Below, piece by piece: positions 1 through 11,275 of a stretch of DNA of 64,000 bases. The stretch is from Luidia sarsii (lineage: Eukaryota; Echinodermata; Asteroidea; Paxillosida; Luidiidae): contig OX465105.1 of NCBI GenBank assembly GCA_949987565.1, forward strand, positions 18,651,159-18,715,158, read 5' to 3'. Position 1 is the stretch's first letter; each line of letters begins with the position of its first letter. A program made the position numbers and the translations under genes. The notes beneath the pieces are model-generated. The model was given only the letters and a program-made list of their open reading frames with translations, did not search any database and was not told where the DNA came from.

Positions 1-821
1 TTCGAGTAAACAACGCCTAAAGTCAAAGTATCTTCTCAATTTGATTAAAAATCAGGGGTTAGGTTTTTTTTGTATTTTCGGAAAGTTAATGTATTGGAGG
101 AAATTTTGATATCACTTGAAAGCTAATGGTACACTCTTTCACATCATTATTCCTCATTATGATGTGCCGGGTCACATGTCCATTATCGGACATACCATAT
201 CTGTTGTTACATGTCAATAAGTACATGACTGTATGCGCAGTTTGCAACAATTTTTTGGTCAAAGTTTGGACACAACAAAAGCATGATATTGGCCTAAAAC
301 ATAAGGACATAAAAAAATGATGTTTTTTGTGTTGTGAAAGGGAAGTTGAGTTTTCGCTGTAAATGTAAAATTACATCGGAACTGTATTACTTCTTACCCG
401 GGAAACATTATCCTGTTTTGACACTTTTTCCTCATGTTTTCATTATACTTGATTTTTTTTTAAATTTGAAACAAAAAATTATTATGAACATTTTTGAGAA
501 CGAATGGTCCTGCTAGGATCAAAACGTCAGGCCCAATACATTTTAAGATTTATCAAAAAGCATAAAATCCACATTGTGAATAATCAATGGAGTGAAATAG
601 CCCAGTTCACGTAACAATTATGTAGAACAGCGAAGCTGTCGTTGCTAGCTACGGCCTCACAACCCATTATTCCACCACCCTAGTAATAGTAACACTGTAT
701 CGTCTCAAACATCATTACATGTGTTTCATCACTTTGACTTTGAGCAACTTTCGTGCTCCGCAACTTTTTGCAGTCGTCGCAACCAACAGAGGGCGCTTCA
801 GGTTTATCTGCAGACAAAAAG
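1..821. other. Upstream intergenic DNA and putative POLDIP2 5' region
   Basis: AT-rich single-copy-looking sequence with no recognisable exon. The last ~120 bases before the POLDIP2 start are richer in GC and probably hold the promoter and 5' UTR, but I see no clear TATA box and cannot place the transcription start. The short open frames here have no family resemblance. Confidence 0.5.
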
Positions 822-3800
822 ATGGCGACGTGCGTAGCTGGAGTTCTCCTGCGTTCTTCTCGCAGAAATTGTGCCTTTTTAATGGTTACCACGGGAGATA
901 AACCGCAAGGCCACAGACATTTAGCAACAAAGTAAGCTAAGGGAGATATTCTTTGAAAACAAAGCAGGGAAAATGTGAACCCGTCATTTTTAGCGCAAGT
1001 TTAGACCATATAAAATTATTTGAGAACCGTTTTAACTTTCTCAATGAAAGTCGTGAAACTCAGCTACGTAACGTAGCTAGACCCGTAACGGGGCCCAGAA
1101 TTAAGTTGCCTCTTTTTTTGAATATTTGCATGCATTTCAAGTATTCTTAAGAATAAGGGGTATCCTAACTGATTCCATTAGCACACTTGTTTATTTGGAG
1201 TCCTACAACTAGTATAACTAACTTGAATTGTACAACTACAAATACAATTACAACTTGTACTACAACAACTTGAACAAGTACAACTACAAGTAACATACTA
1301 ACAAACAATACCAAGTACTGAACTAAAAAAGCACAGACGTGTAGCAAACTTGTACATGTACAAGAATTAAAATCATTATATTTATCAAGGGGTTACTAAT
1401 ATACTATTCAAATTAAGGGCACTTAGTTAACATCAAACATGTTGTAATGGACGTTACCGTGGATTTGCCCTTAAGAATTAATTTTTATTGGGAAAAAGAT
1501 AAGTTCCCAGTGGTCCCACTGACTGTTTTAAGTGCTCAACTAATTTCTTGTTTATCATGGTAGTAACTTGGACCCTTACAATCGCCCTTTTAAAAAAAAT
1601 TGAGGGGCTCGGGCGATAGTAGGGTCCAAGGAATTCCGCAGGGAAACACGAACAAGCAACAATGTGTTTGACTCCATGACTACCCTCAACCGAAACCCCC
1701 AGATTTTACCCCGAAAACACCTGTGAAACCGTCCCACGCACCCATCTTTGGATTAAGTGAGAATCAACGATTTAAATACTGGTCATTTGTTTTACTCATG
1801 TTTTTTTGAAAAAGGAGAAATTTCCCCTCAGGTGATCGAGAAGATTCTCTCCCGTCCGACGAGCCAAAAGGCGGCCATTTTAATTTCAAATTGACGTCTG
1901 GTACCGGTGCTGTGGGGCTCAAGCCACGCATACGTTGTACACGCGTTGAGCCCCGGCAACTATTTCCTGATAAGCGCAAAGCAACGAACATCGCGCGCTG
2001 CATGCTGTGAACCAAATTTTCGTGACTCATGCCCACCCATTTCAGCGTGGGATGTCCGGATGTTGCTTTGCGTTTTTCAGAAAACAGTCGCCGGGGCTCA
2101 ACGTGTGTAGGTGCTTGCTCAGTCAAAGAGCCCCACAGACAGTGCGCCGGTACCCAGACGTCAATTTTAAATCAAAATGGCCGTCTTTTGGCTCGTCAGA
2201 CGGGAGAGAATCTTCTCGATCACCTGAGGGGAAATTTGTCCTTTTTCCACAAACGTGATTAAAACAAATGACCAGTATTGAAATTTGTCATTCTCACTTA
2301 ATTCAAAAATAGGTGCGTGGGACGTTTTCATGGGTGTTTTCGGGGTAAAATCTGGGGGTTTCGGTCGGGAGTAGTCATGGAGTCGAACACATCGTTGTTT
2401 GTTCGTGTTTCCCTGTGGAATTCCTTGCACCCTACTATCGCCTGACCCCCTCAATTTTGTTTTAAAAAGGGCGATTGTAAGGGTCCAAGTTTCTCGGACT
2501 AACATCATGGATACATGTCTTGTGTTTTTCTGAAATGTGATCGATACGATTTTCTGTTGGAAAGCAATATCCCGATGTTGATAAAAATTGTTATATCGAA
2601 CATCAAATAACATTAATCATTGCAAATTGGCTGGTGAAGGGTTTTTCAGAGTTTTAAATTGGTGAAGTTCTGTTTTATTTTATAGCTATTTGTGTTAACA
2701 CCTTCACCTTCCCTCAGTTATATTTTCAAGCATTAATGTCACCTTTTTTTTTCTAGGAAATTGCTGACAGTTGGAAAACTCGAGTCACCAAAGCAACAGG
2801 GAAAATATGTGACTGGACAGGTAAGAAGTCAGAGATTTAGAGGGCCACACATTTTGACTCCAGTCGGAGTTTTCTCAAAGGTTTCTGTGTCTTTGGCAAA
2901 GGTCGTCCTAGGATGTCAAAAAAAGCATTTCTTCAGAGCTCAGTGTATAACCTAAATCAGCTTATATTCTGAAAATTACAGGAAGTCGGTAGTTTGCAAC
3001 ATTTTTTGGTATGGCTCCATTTTTAAATGGTCTTTATTTTCTGTCCTCCATCGCAGCTGTTCCTCCACAGAATATTCGGTTACCGTGGTATCCTGCTGTT
3101 TCCGTGGTTGGCCAGGCTTTATGACCGCGACATTGCGGGGAATCCCCAGGGAAGGTGAGAATTTCCTCTCTGCCCTCTTGCAGAGCGTCTTCCCGTCTGG
3201 TCACGATTCGATTCACGAAGCGGAGGTGCTCAGAGACAGAGGATGCAGGTCCCGTCTCATTACCTCAGAGTGCGGCTCTGAAAAGAGCCGATAGGAGTTA
3301 TTGGCTCTTTTCAGAGACACACTCCGTCTCAAGAGAGATGTTTTACAATGTACATGGTGTCGCCGCAAACCTTACTCAAGGACTTGGTGTCTCCAACCAC
3401 CAATATTCCGTTCGATGCCAAACTGTTTTTTTTTTTAGAATCTTACACTACTACCCTACTTTTTTTGTTGGTAGGTTATATTCACCCTGCAACGACATTC
3501 TTCCCGCAAATTTTATCTACCGGTCCCTTAGTCTGATCGGCCAATCGTCATTACATCATGTACACTCTATACTCTGACATTGGCCAATCAGAGTAAAGAG
3601 TGTTCATGAATATGCATTACATCAGCAGAAACGACCTCCGGGAAGAATGCTGTAGTTGCTGGGTGAATATACACTTCCTTAACCCTAACCGGCATTGAAA
3701 CCAAAATTAACCACACATGGTTTTTCCTGGGGGAGGATAAGGGCCATGCACCAGGACATCCACAGCGGGGTTTTTGTGGTGACCTGTGGTATGTGTGCCT

Positions 3801-6800
3801 ACACCCCTGTGGGCCGGCACTGTTGTAAATTTCGGTATACAGTGTGTGTCCTGTGTGGGAGGTGCAAAGCGTTAGGGTTAATTGTTTTGTTTTTTTCCCC
3901 AGCCCACCCACGTCAGTGGAGGGAAGAGAACCCACCCACACAGACAACAAAGAGGTGAAAGGGAAGACCCACGTCTACTATCAAGTCCTCATCGACAGTA
4001 GAGACTGTCCCTTCATTGTGAGTGGAGTGCCCAGCACAAACTGCTGCATTGCCTCAAAACTACAATCCAAATCGTTCATTCAACTCCACACTTATGTCCA
4101 CGTTGCCCCAAAGGAAATTGCATAGATAGATAGAGCTCAGAGGATAATGAAAGAAAATCAGGATAAGTTTAACACCCCCGGAATTTCGAAGATCAAAAAT
4201 TAGGAGGGCCTGACGTTTCGATCCTATCAAATGTCTTTGAGAAAGGTCCTGCTCGGATTGAAACGTCAAAGGTCTTTGAGAAAGGTCCTGCGAGGATCGA
4301 AACTTCAGGCCCTCCTAATTTTTGATATTCGCTTGTTGGTCATTTTAGTCAGTAAGCAGTTTGCAACATTTTTGCATATTACTGGAATGTAGAAGAGATA
4401 AAAAAGGGATAGAAGCAATGATGGTGTCGTATTAAAAAGGCAAGGTCTTGTAAAGATAAATTATGCTTTTAAACTCCATAGACATTGACAAAAACTGATG
4501 TAAATCAATTAAATTCCAGTCACATAATGCACAATACTTCATTCGTACATTTTGGCGGCAAAGTCTGTTTTTGCATTACACCATTTGTCTGCTAGGCAGC
4601 CTTTTGAAATTAACCCCAAAACTCATCAAAACATTTAAAAAAAAACTTGTCAAATTGTACTTTAGCTCAGCAAAATGTAGTTGAAAGCCACCAATTGCTA
4701 GCTATACTTGTGACTTGTGCTAAGTTGGTCGTGTCTTTTTCAGCAATGCAAAATTATGGTTTAATCCGGTGATTGAAGTTGTTTGTTTGTTTGTTTGTTT
4801 CCCCTTCCTTTATGTTTTGTTTGTTTCTGTGATTGCATTTTTGTCTCCCTGACATTAAGCGGGCACAGACAGAGGCTGTCACGTTCCTTGGCAACCAGGA
4901 CAACAACAGATCCCTCTACGCCATCCCAGGTAAGGACCGCCTCCCCCCCCAAAAAAAAAAATATCTGAGGAAATAGAAAAAGGAAAAAAAAAGGTCACAG
5001 TTTTTGCACCATCCTGTAGTGTAAGAAAAAGTTCATTACTCGCGAGTAATAAACTATTTGTCGATGTTTGAGTGAAGATTTCTCGAGAAGTACAGCATCC
5101 CAGACCGTAAGATTTCAACATGAGGATTCTATCATGACCATCTACAAACTGTGTAAATTAGAAGGACATCTGTGGACATTGATGTTTTCCGATCTTCCCA
5201 ATGTTTTATTGGGCCTTTAAATCAGTGATATAAATCAACCAACCCTGCATACATGTAAATCATGTTTATATTGGCTCAGGTATATATAACACTTGGCCAG
5301 TACATGACTCAGCATGAAAAAGTATAAAAAGATAATAAATTCCCACCTACTCAGCCTATTTTCAGATGTCATGTAATAGGAAGCGCAAGTATTTTTAGGC
5401 CCAATACTTACGTGGTCAAGATTTGCATAAATGACCATCAGATTGCATTCAAATTCATGAGCAGGTGTCCCACCCCATGCATATTCATGAGCCTTAGTCC
5501 CATTTATACAAACAAGAGTTTTCAACGCGCGGAATCTGTAAACCCTTTTCATACGTGCATCGAGTCGACAGAATCCGCTCATTGTGATTGGTCAATGCGT
5601 TGCAAACTCCTAAGGGGGCACTATTGTGAATCGCACAAAGTGGTTTGTTGTTGTTGTTCAAAGTGGATAATTAATTTTGATGCCGAAGTTAGTTGTTAAA
5701 CTTGGAGTCCGTTCTGCAACATCGTCTCTCTTTTTTTCCAGGTTTGGATTACGTGGCGCACGAGGACATCCTGCCGTACAGTACCACGGAGAAGACGCCC
5801 ATACAGCACGAGCTATTTGAGAAATTCCTTGAACGCAGCACCGGACAGGGTGAGTAGCCTCAAGCAGGTGTGGCAGACCATGTGTGCCCGCTCTGTCATC
5901 TATTTAGAGAAGTAACGATCAAGGTAAAGGATGCCCCATGCTATCATGAGTGGATGGATGATATTCATACTGGATGTGTCTTATCACAGAAGCATATTGA
6001 CAAGATATTTGCTATGGGCACATGTTTGTGCACAAACAAAGTATGAAGAATTGAGTCTCAGGTCACTCAGATTGTTCACGTACATTGTATTGGCTGTGCA
6101 GAAAGCTTTTATTGGCTGTGCAGAAAGCCTATCCCTTAACTTCAACTGGTATAGCCCCCTCCCCCCTTGCCCCCACCCCATAAATTGTTTGTGCACAGAC
6201 ATATGGGCCCATAGCGCTTATGTGGTACGGGAAAAAAAAAACATGGCCAGTTCCTTTCCTCGCCGCCTTTTGCCGCCTTCCCCAGCTCTAAAGAGAGCCG
6301 GGTACACAATCGCTGCTGGTGGTGGATGGAGAGAGTTTGCTAACCTCTGGTCTGAGTCGGATTCGAACCAGCAAACCTCCGCACTGCAGACGATCACTCT
6401 AATCGTTCGGCCACAGCTCCTCTCTTATATTTTAAGGGAAGTGCCGTCATTTAGATCCAAATTGAGGTCAACCTCAGCCTCATTCAATGCTGCGGCATGC
6501 CCCTTCCTTCAGTCCACCCACAGCTGGCCTATCAATGCTACGGCACACCCCCAACTCCAGTCCACCCACAGCTGGCCTATCAGGAGTCGCCTATCAGTTC
6601 TGTACTCCGTTGTCTCTTACCCCAATGCAGACACCCCGTTTAACCCCAAGGATACTTTGAAGGTTTGGCAGGAGAAGAACCATCCATGGCTGGAGCTCTC
6701 AGACGTCCACAGAGAGACCACAGAGGGAATCCGAGTGACTGTCATCCCCTTCTATATGGGAGCAAGGGTTAGTCAGTCAGTCAGTCAGCCAGTCAGTCAG

Positions 6801-9272
6801 TCAGTCAGTCAGTCAGTCAGTCAGTCAGTCAGTCAGTCAGTCAGTCAGTCAGTCAGTCAGTCAGTCATATAGACCACAGAGGGAATCCGAGTGACTTGTC
6901 ATCCCCTTCTATATGGGAGCAAGGGTTAGTCAGTCAGTCAGTCTGTTTGTCAGTCAGTCAGTCAGTCAGTCTGTTTGTCAGTCAGTCAGTCAGTCAGTCA
7001 TATAGACCTCGGAGGGAATCCGAGTGACTGTCATCCCTTTATACATGGGAGCAAGGGTTAGTCAGTCAGTTGTTCAGTCTGTTGTTTGGTCAGTCCATCA
7101 GTCCGTTGTTTGGTCAGTCAGTCAGTCAGTCAGTCAGTCAGTCAGTCAGTCAGTCAGTCAGTCAGTCAGTCAGTCAGTCAGTCAGTCAGTGTACTTATTC
7201 GGTGGACAAGGCCAGGTAGCAGTTCATGATGATATTTCAAACCTTGGCTTTCCTCTTCTAAATCCTGTTTAATGTTTAAATTCTTCTTCTCAGGTATCAC
7301 AGGACTCGAGTGTGTACTGGGTGAGTCATTAAAAAGTGGAAATAACTATTATTCTTAAAAGTTTTAAAAAGTTTCTGAGATGGAGATTGTCCTTATGATT
7401 TTAGGTCATTGCATCCATAGCTGTGACTGAATGGGCTCACTGAATGGCCCATTGTGTACAAGCTGAATAGGGTCATTGCATCCACAGCTGTGACTGTGTA
7501 TGGGTGCACTGAATGGCCCATTGTGTACCAGCTTAATAGGGTCATTGCATCCACAGCTGTGACTGTGTATGGGTGCACTAAATGGCCCATTGTGTGCTAG
7601 CTGAATAGGGTCATTGCATCCACAGCTGTGACTGTGAATGGGTGCACTGAATGGCCCATTGTGTGCAAGCCGAATAGGGCCATTGCATCCACAGCTGTGA
7701 CTGTGAATGGCTGCACTGAATGACCCATTGTGTACAAGCTGAATAGGGTCATTGCATCCACAGCTGTGACTGTGTATGGGTGCACTGAATGGCCCACTGT
7801 GTACAAGCTGAAGAGGGTCATTGCATCCACAGCTGTGACTGTGTATGGGTGCACTGAATGGCCCACTGTGTACAAGCTGAAGAGGGTCATTGCATCCACA
7901 GCTGTGACTGTGTATGGGTGCACTGAATGGCCCACTGTGTACCAGCTGAAGAGGGTCATTGCATCCACAGCTGTGACTGTGAATTGTCACTGCAGCCGTG
8001 GGTCATGCACACAGTGGATTCTGTGCCAGGTACCAGGCACCCTGATATGAAGTGGCTAATTGCTGGGTTGATAACCGGTTCCTTGCAGTGGAGGTACTGC
8101 ATCCGGCTAGAGAACCTCAGTGAGGAGACTGTGCAGCTACGGGAGAGACACTGGAGAATCTTCAGCCTGTCCGGGACGTTGGAGACAGTCAGGGGAAGAG
8201 GGGTCGTCGGCCAGGTGAGGGGATGAGTCGGTCTGTTTTTGTCAATATTTACTCCTGAAATTGTTTCTCTTGAAAAACTTGACTGTTTGTATATACGAAC
8301 GTACAATTTAACACTTCCCCTGACAAGAGTAATGGACCAAGTCTTCATTCTCTGACGTCACCAAGGACGGCCTTCACGGGGACGTGGCTGCCCCCCTTCC
8401 AAACTTAAATGATTTTTTACATCCTTTTCCTAAGATAAAAAAACAATTAAAAATGCATTGATGTATTTTACTGACACCATAGTATTTTTGGAAATAATAA
8501 AAAAGAATTCCTAAATGCATTGCAGTTGACCTTTAAAGTTGGAGTCTTTCTCAGAATTCCAGTCCAAATCGCACTGCACCTACTCTGTTCCCTCCAGTTT
8601 CATCTCTATCTGTGCTCATTGTGTTCCCAGGAGCCGATACTGTCTAAGGAACAGCCGGCCTTCCAGTACAGCAGTCACGTCTCGCTCCAGGCACCCAGCG
8701 GACACATGTGGTAAGGCAAGCTGTGAGGAGGGCCTCCGCCTTTGAGAAAGGTCCTGCTAGGATTGAAACTTCAGGCCCCTTCTAATTGTTGATAGGTTGC
8801 ATTTGGGTAATTTTAGTCAGCAAGCAGTCTTGCAACATTTTTGCATTTTTAATTCCAAAGAATTGGTTTGAAAATTAGTAGAGATATGTCTGAAGCTTTT
8901 CACTACCAGGAACTCGACCTAGCCATGACTTACAGTAAGGCAGTGTTAACCAGACAGCATAAGTAGCCAGTTTTAATCTGGCCCAAGCTTCCTAGAATTT
9001 TTTTCAGCAGGCAATCATTTGGAATTATTTTGTTCTGAACCTTCCAACTCAGGGAGGGATTCTTCTCAAAGTAAATCCTACCATCTTGCATCAAACGGGA
9101 GTGCATGCAGTGTCCGTTCTTTGACAGTGTCACTTTCCCTTGCTCTTTTCTCTGCAGGGGCACATTCAGAGTGGAGAAGAGCAACGGGCAGACGTTTGAC
9201 TGCCGCATCCCTCCATTCACCCTGGAGAGTAAGCAGGAAGACAACTCCAGCCCTCACGGATTCTTTGGCTAG
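822..9272 (+). CDS. POLDIP2: POLDIP2 (polymerase delta-interacting protein 2 / PDIP38), 11 coding exons
   Basis: Exons: 822-931, 2757-2820, 3057-3154, 3903-4017, 4860-4929, 5742-5849, 6631-6767, 7294-7320, 8089-8214, 8631-8710, 9158-9272. Joined they give 1,050 nt (349 aa plus TAG); human POLDIP2 is 368 aa. All introns are GT-AG and all phases close. The N terminus (MATCVAGVLLRSSRRNCAF) is basic and hydroxylated, with no acid, like a mitochondrial targeting peptide. Residues ~50-190 are the YccV-like (hemimethylated-DNA-binding type) domain, including KEVKGKTHVYYQVLIDSRDC and the LDYVAHEDILPY segment. Residues ~222-345 are the ApaG/DUF525 domain, including WRYCIRLEN, VQLRERHWRIFSLSG and the glycine-rich RGRGVVG loop. 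In the family the protein binds DNA polymerase delta p50, PCNA and PrimPol, and also works in mitochondria with CLPX. The start codon is the first ATG in frame with the targeting peptide. Exon 8 is only 27 nt. It lies tail-to-tail with TMEM199. Identification is near certain; the exact start is slightly less so. Confidence 0.96.
1200..1325. repeat. Imperfect simple repeat (ACAACT/ACAAGT-like)
   Basis: Irregular runs of acaact, acaagt and aacttg with a strand-biased A/C-T composition, in POLDIP2 intron 1. The minus-strand open frame rich in V and L is a by-product of this simple sequence. Confidence 0.7.
1565..2491. mobile_element. Foldback element, ~430-bp inverted arms, in POLDIP2 intron 1
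   Basis: The left arm starts AACTTGGACCCTTACAATCG (1565) and the right arm ends with its reverse complement (2491). Further landmarks pair in order: the GCGGCCATTTTAATTTC block near 1870 with 2170, GAGCCCCACAG near 2126 with 1911, and the GCAAAGCAACG block near 1977 with 2063. Arms are roughly 430 bp each around a short ~50-bp loop, with visible mismatches and small gaps, so the insertion is not recent. No transposase-like frame is present, and I could not find a convincing target-site duplication. Probably a non-autonomous foldback transposon. Confidence 0.8.
3274..3373 (+). mobile_element. Repeat fragment with two inverted histone-type 3' stem-loops (POLDIP2 intron 3)
   Basis: 3303-3318 reads GGCTCTTTTCAGAGAC, one stem mismatch from the metazoan histone mRNA 3' stem-loop GGCTCTTTTCAGAGCC. 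3274-3289 is the exact reverse complement of that consensus, so a perfect copy lies on the minus strand. Twelve bases after the plus-strand copy is CAAGAGAGA (3330-3338), close to the purine-rich histone downstream element. The right end, ATGGTGTCGCCGCAAACCTT (3354-3373), matches the terminal repeat of the element at 34289-34480. No histone coding sequence is nearby, so this is a dispersed repeat, not a histone gene. Confidence 0.7.
3466..3680. mobile_element. MITE-like element in POLDIP2 intron 3
   Basis: Inverted ends: 3474-3506 (TATATTCACCCTGCAACGAC and CATTCTTCCCG) pairs with 3641-3672 (CGGGAAGAATG and GTTGCTGGGTGAATATA). The interior also contains a smaller inverted pair built on ATTGGCCAATCAGAGTA. 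About 200 bp with no coding potential, which fits a miniature inverted-repeat element. Confidence 0.65.
4195..4385. repeat. Dispersed palindromic GAAACGTCAGG-family repeat, inverted pair
   Basis: The core AGGACCTTTCTC...GACGTTTCGATCC occurs here in both orientations, followed by the family tail TTTTAGTCAGTAAGCAGTTTGCAACATTTTTGC, which I note in pieces. The same core and tail recur many times in the window (see the finding on this family). This copy lies in POLDIP2 intron 4. Confidence 0.8.
6345..6430 (-). repeat. tRNA-derived sequence (pol III A/B-box-like), minus strand
   Basis: Read on the minus strand it contains TGGCCGAACGATTAGAGTG, like an A box, and GGTTCGAATCC, a perfect B box. The acceptor ends do not pair and the anticodon stem is poor, so it is a tRNA-derived SINE head or pseudo-tRNA, not a working tRNA. 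It lies in POLDIP2 intron 6. Confidence 0.6.
6715..7195 (+). repeat. (TCAG)n tract with three copies of the POLDIP2 exon 7 end
   Basis: The last ~53 bases of exon 7 plus the donor AGGGTTAGT and the start of the TCAG run (6715-6774) are repeated at 6871-6930 and again at 7004-7061. Each copy is followed by a TCAG tract. Copy 2 has an extra T (TGACTTGTCATC) that breaks the frame; copy 3 has several substitutions. Only the first copy is needed for the normal mRNA, and it joins in frame to exon 8 at 7294. Confidence 0.9.
7405..7985. repeat. 69-bp minisatellite, about 8-9 copies (POLDIP2 intron 8)
   Basis: The unit contains GGTCATTGCATCCACAGCTG and GGTGCACTGAATGGCCCA. Measured spacing of the first motif is 69 bases (for example 7471 to 7540). 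Because 69 is a multiple of three, long frames stay open on both strands; these are artefacts. Confidence 0.95.
8735..8855 (+). repeat. GAAACGTCAGG-family dispersed repeat
   Basis: Contains TTTGAGAAAGGTCCTGCTAG, a diverged GATTGAAACTTCAGGCCC and the tail AAGCAGTCTTGCAACATTTT, in POLDIP2 intron 10. A single-orientation copy of the family seen at 4195-4385. Confidence 0.8.
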
Positions 9273-9679
9273 CCAGCCCCGGTCCCTCCCTCATCCCTCC
9301 TCATCCCTCCTTCAGCTCCACAGAGGAGATGGGTAAGGAGCAGGCAGGCCCTGCAGACGAACTGAGGTTCGTAAACCTCTTGGACAGACTCTTAAAGAGT
9401 CGTTGGACTGGTAGACCCACCCCCAAAAAAACCTGATGACAGGTACAATTTCAGGATTGAGTGGCAGTGTGTTGCATTGTGTCATGGATTTTATAGTCGG
9501 CCAGGGGTTTCCGTCCCTGATTGTCTGTCACAGTCATGTTGTAACAACTACAGTAAAAAGTTGATCCTCCATTTACCTGAAACTGGTCGTGTGGGAATGG
9601 TTTAGAATCTCGGCATGTTGGACACCAGAGTTTTTGTTCTTTTTTGTTGTTGATGAAATTGGAGGCCCAGGTCATGGGT

Positions 9680-10215
9680 CTATATTGGAGGGCATGGAAT
9701 CTATTTTGGAGGCCACATGGTCTATATTTGAGGCCATGGGGGTCTATTTCGGAGGCCATGCGGTATATATTAGAGGGCATGGGGTATAAACTGGAGGCCA
9801 TGGGGTCTATTTTGGAGGCCATGGGGTCTGTATTGGAGGACATGGGGTCTATATTGTTGGGCATGGGGACTATTTTGGAGGCCATGGGGTCAATAATATT
9901 TGAGGGCATTGTGTCAATATTGGAGGCCATGGGGTCTATTTTGGAGGCCATGGGGTCTGTATTGGAGGACATGGGGTCTATATTGTTGGGCATGGGGACT
10001 ATTTTGGAGGCCATGGGGTCAATAATATTTGAGGGCATTGTGTCAATATTGGAGGCCATGGGGTCTATTTTGGAGGCCATGGGGTCTGTATTGGAGGACA
10101 TGGGGTCTATATTGTTGGGCATGGGGACTATTTTGGAGGCCATGGGGTCAATAATATTTGAGGGCATTGTGTCAATATTGGAGGCCATGGGTCTATATTG
10201 GAGGTCATGGGGTGC
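9680..10215. repeat. Minisatellite with 129-bp higher-order structure
   Basis: Monomers of ~26-27 bp built on GGAGGCCATGGGGTCTAT are organised into a 129-bp higher-order unit. The block starting GGGGTCTATTTTGGAGGCCA recurs at 9802, 9931 and 10060. Single diagnostic variants (GGGGTCAATAATATTTGAGG, TTGTTGGGCATGGGGAC) mark each position in the unit. 129 is divisible by three, which explains long opposing open frames with methionine-rich translations on both strands. Confidence 0.95.
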
Positions 10216-11024
10216 AATCCAGATTTCGTTGGATGATTCTATGACCCAGTTCTCTCATTTCTCTCATTGCATCTTTGCAAAGTGCAAAGGGGCAGCTGTT
10301 TTCAATTAAAGGGGATCTGTAGTGGAACCTGTATTTATTGCCTGGTGTTTGGAGAGGAACCATTATTTTGCGCATGCACATGTACAGTATATACATACTG
10401 TGTATTAATCTGGTGTGGGTGTTTCTTACTGAAACCATATTGCACTTTCAAAGAAAACCTGCAGTCTTTTAATTCTGTAATGTACACCGGATTCTACTCG
10501 AGCCAAAACAATTGAGTATCCCACAACGCCCTCAATTAGGAATATCAATTCTATGTCATAATTAATATTGTTTGTTTTCCTGATTTTACCCCCACCCTAA
10601 AATTGTTTTAAATGCTTGTATAAATTAACTGCTGGGTATATTATCTGTGGAAATTCAGCATTTATGGAGACAACGTAGACTTGCTCTTGACAAACATGTT
10701 GACCTAACTTTGGAGTTTGGAAATGGTTCCTTTTTTTTTGCGCCTGATCTTGTCCTGATAAATAACGCACAAAATCATGGAGGGTCTGACATTTGGATCC
10801 AGGCAGATCCTTTCTCAAAGGCAGGAAGGGTCTTAGACCTTCTGTTCCCAGAAGGCAGGAAAGACTTTCTTGAAAGGCAGAACAAATCTTTCAAGACTTG
10901 AGATGGCTGGGGTAAGAAATACCAGGCCGTGTGATTTATTTATTTGTTTCTTTCCCATTCCGGTAATTGGTAAGCTGTCTTTATCATTTTTTGTGCTACG
11001 TTTTGATTAATTAAAGCTTCATAT

Positions 11025-11275
11025 CCACTCTGTGCGATCCCCGAGCTGCTGTAGCCAGGTTTACAACCATTGGTTGTTTGCATCTGAATGAAAGTGGGTG
11101 TGTGATCCCTGGAGATATAAGGCAGTTAATGGTTGAATTGTTTCTGACTGGCACCCCCACCCCGGCAAAGACTAGTTGACTATTTAGGAAGGCCACCATC
11201 TAAGGGCTGGATAGCTCAGATGGTAAAAGCACTGGTACACAAAACCAGAGGTCTTGGGTCCCAGTCCAGTCAGTT
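11025..11275 (+). mobile_element. Composite tRNA-derived SINE
   Basis: The 5' part (CATCCACTCTGTGCGATCCC, TGGTTGTTTGCATCTGAATG, CTGACTGGCACCCCCACCCC) is followed by a tRNA-like part (GGCTGGATAGCTCAGATGGT, CCAGAGGTCTTGGGTCCCAG). The same two-part unit appears at 52575-52835 and 53403-53690, and tRNA-like parts alone occur elsewhere. TAGCTCAGATGG resembles an A box and GGGTTCAAGTCC (better copies) a B box. Confidence 0.8.

Noticed and set aside
3274..3338. Histone gene cluster
   Set aside because: Stem-loop motifs are present on both strands, but no histone coding sequence lies on either side; the flank matches a dispersed MITE.
5931..6872. 313-codon open frame over the POLDIP2 exon 7 region
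   Set aside because: Only 6631-6767 belongs to POLDIP2. The rest is intron that happens to be open, including a TCAG tract that encodes a Ser-Val-Gln run.
9451..10309. Opposing 245- and 221-codon frames
   Set aside because: Both come from a 129-bp repeat whose period is a multiple of three; no conserved domain.
11209..11275. Functional tRNA gene
   Set aside because: A- and B-box-like motifs are present, but acceptor and anticodon stems do not form, and many near-copies exist. SINE instead.
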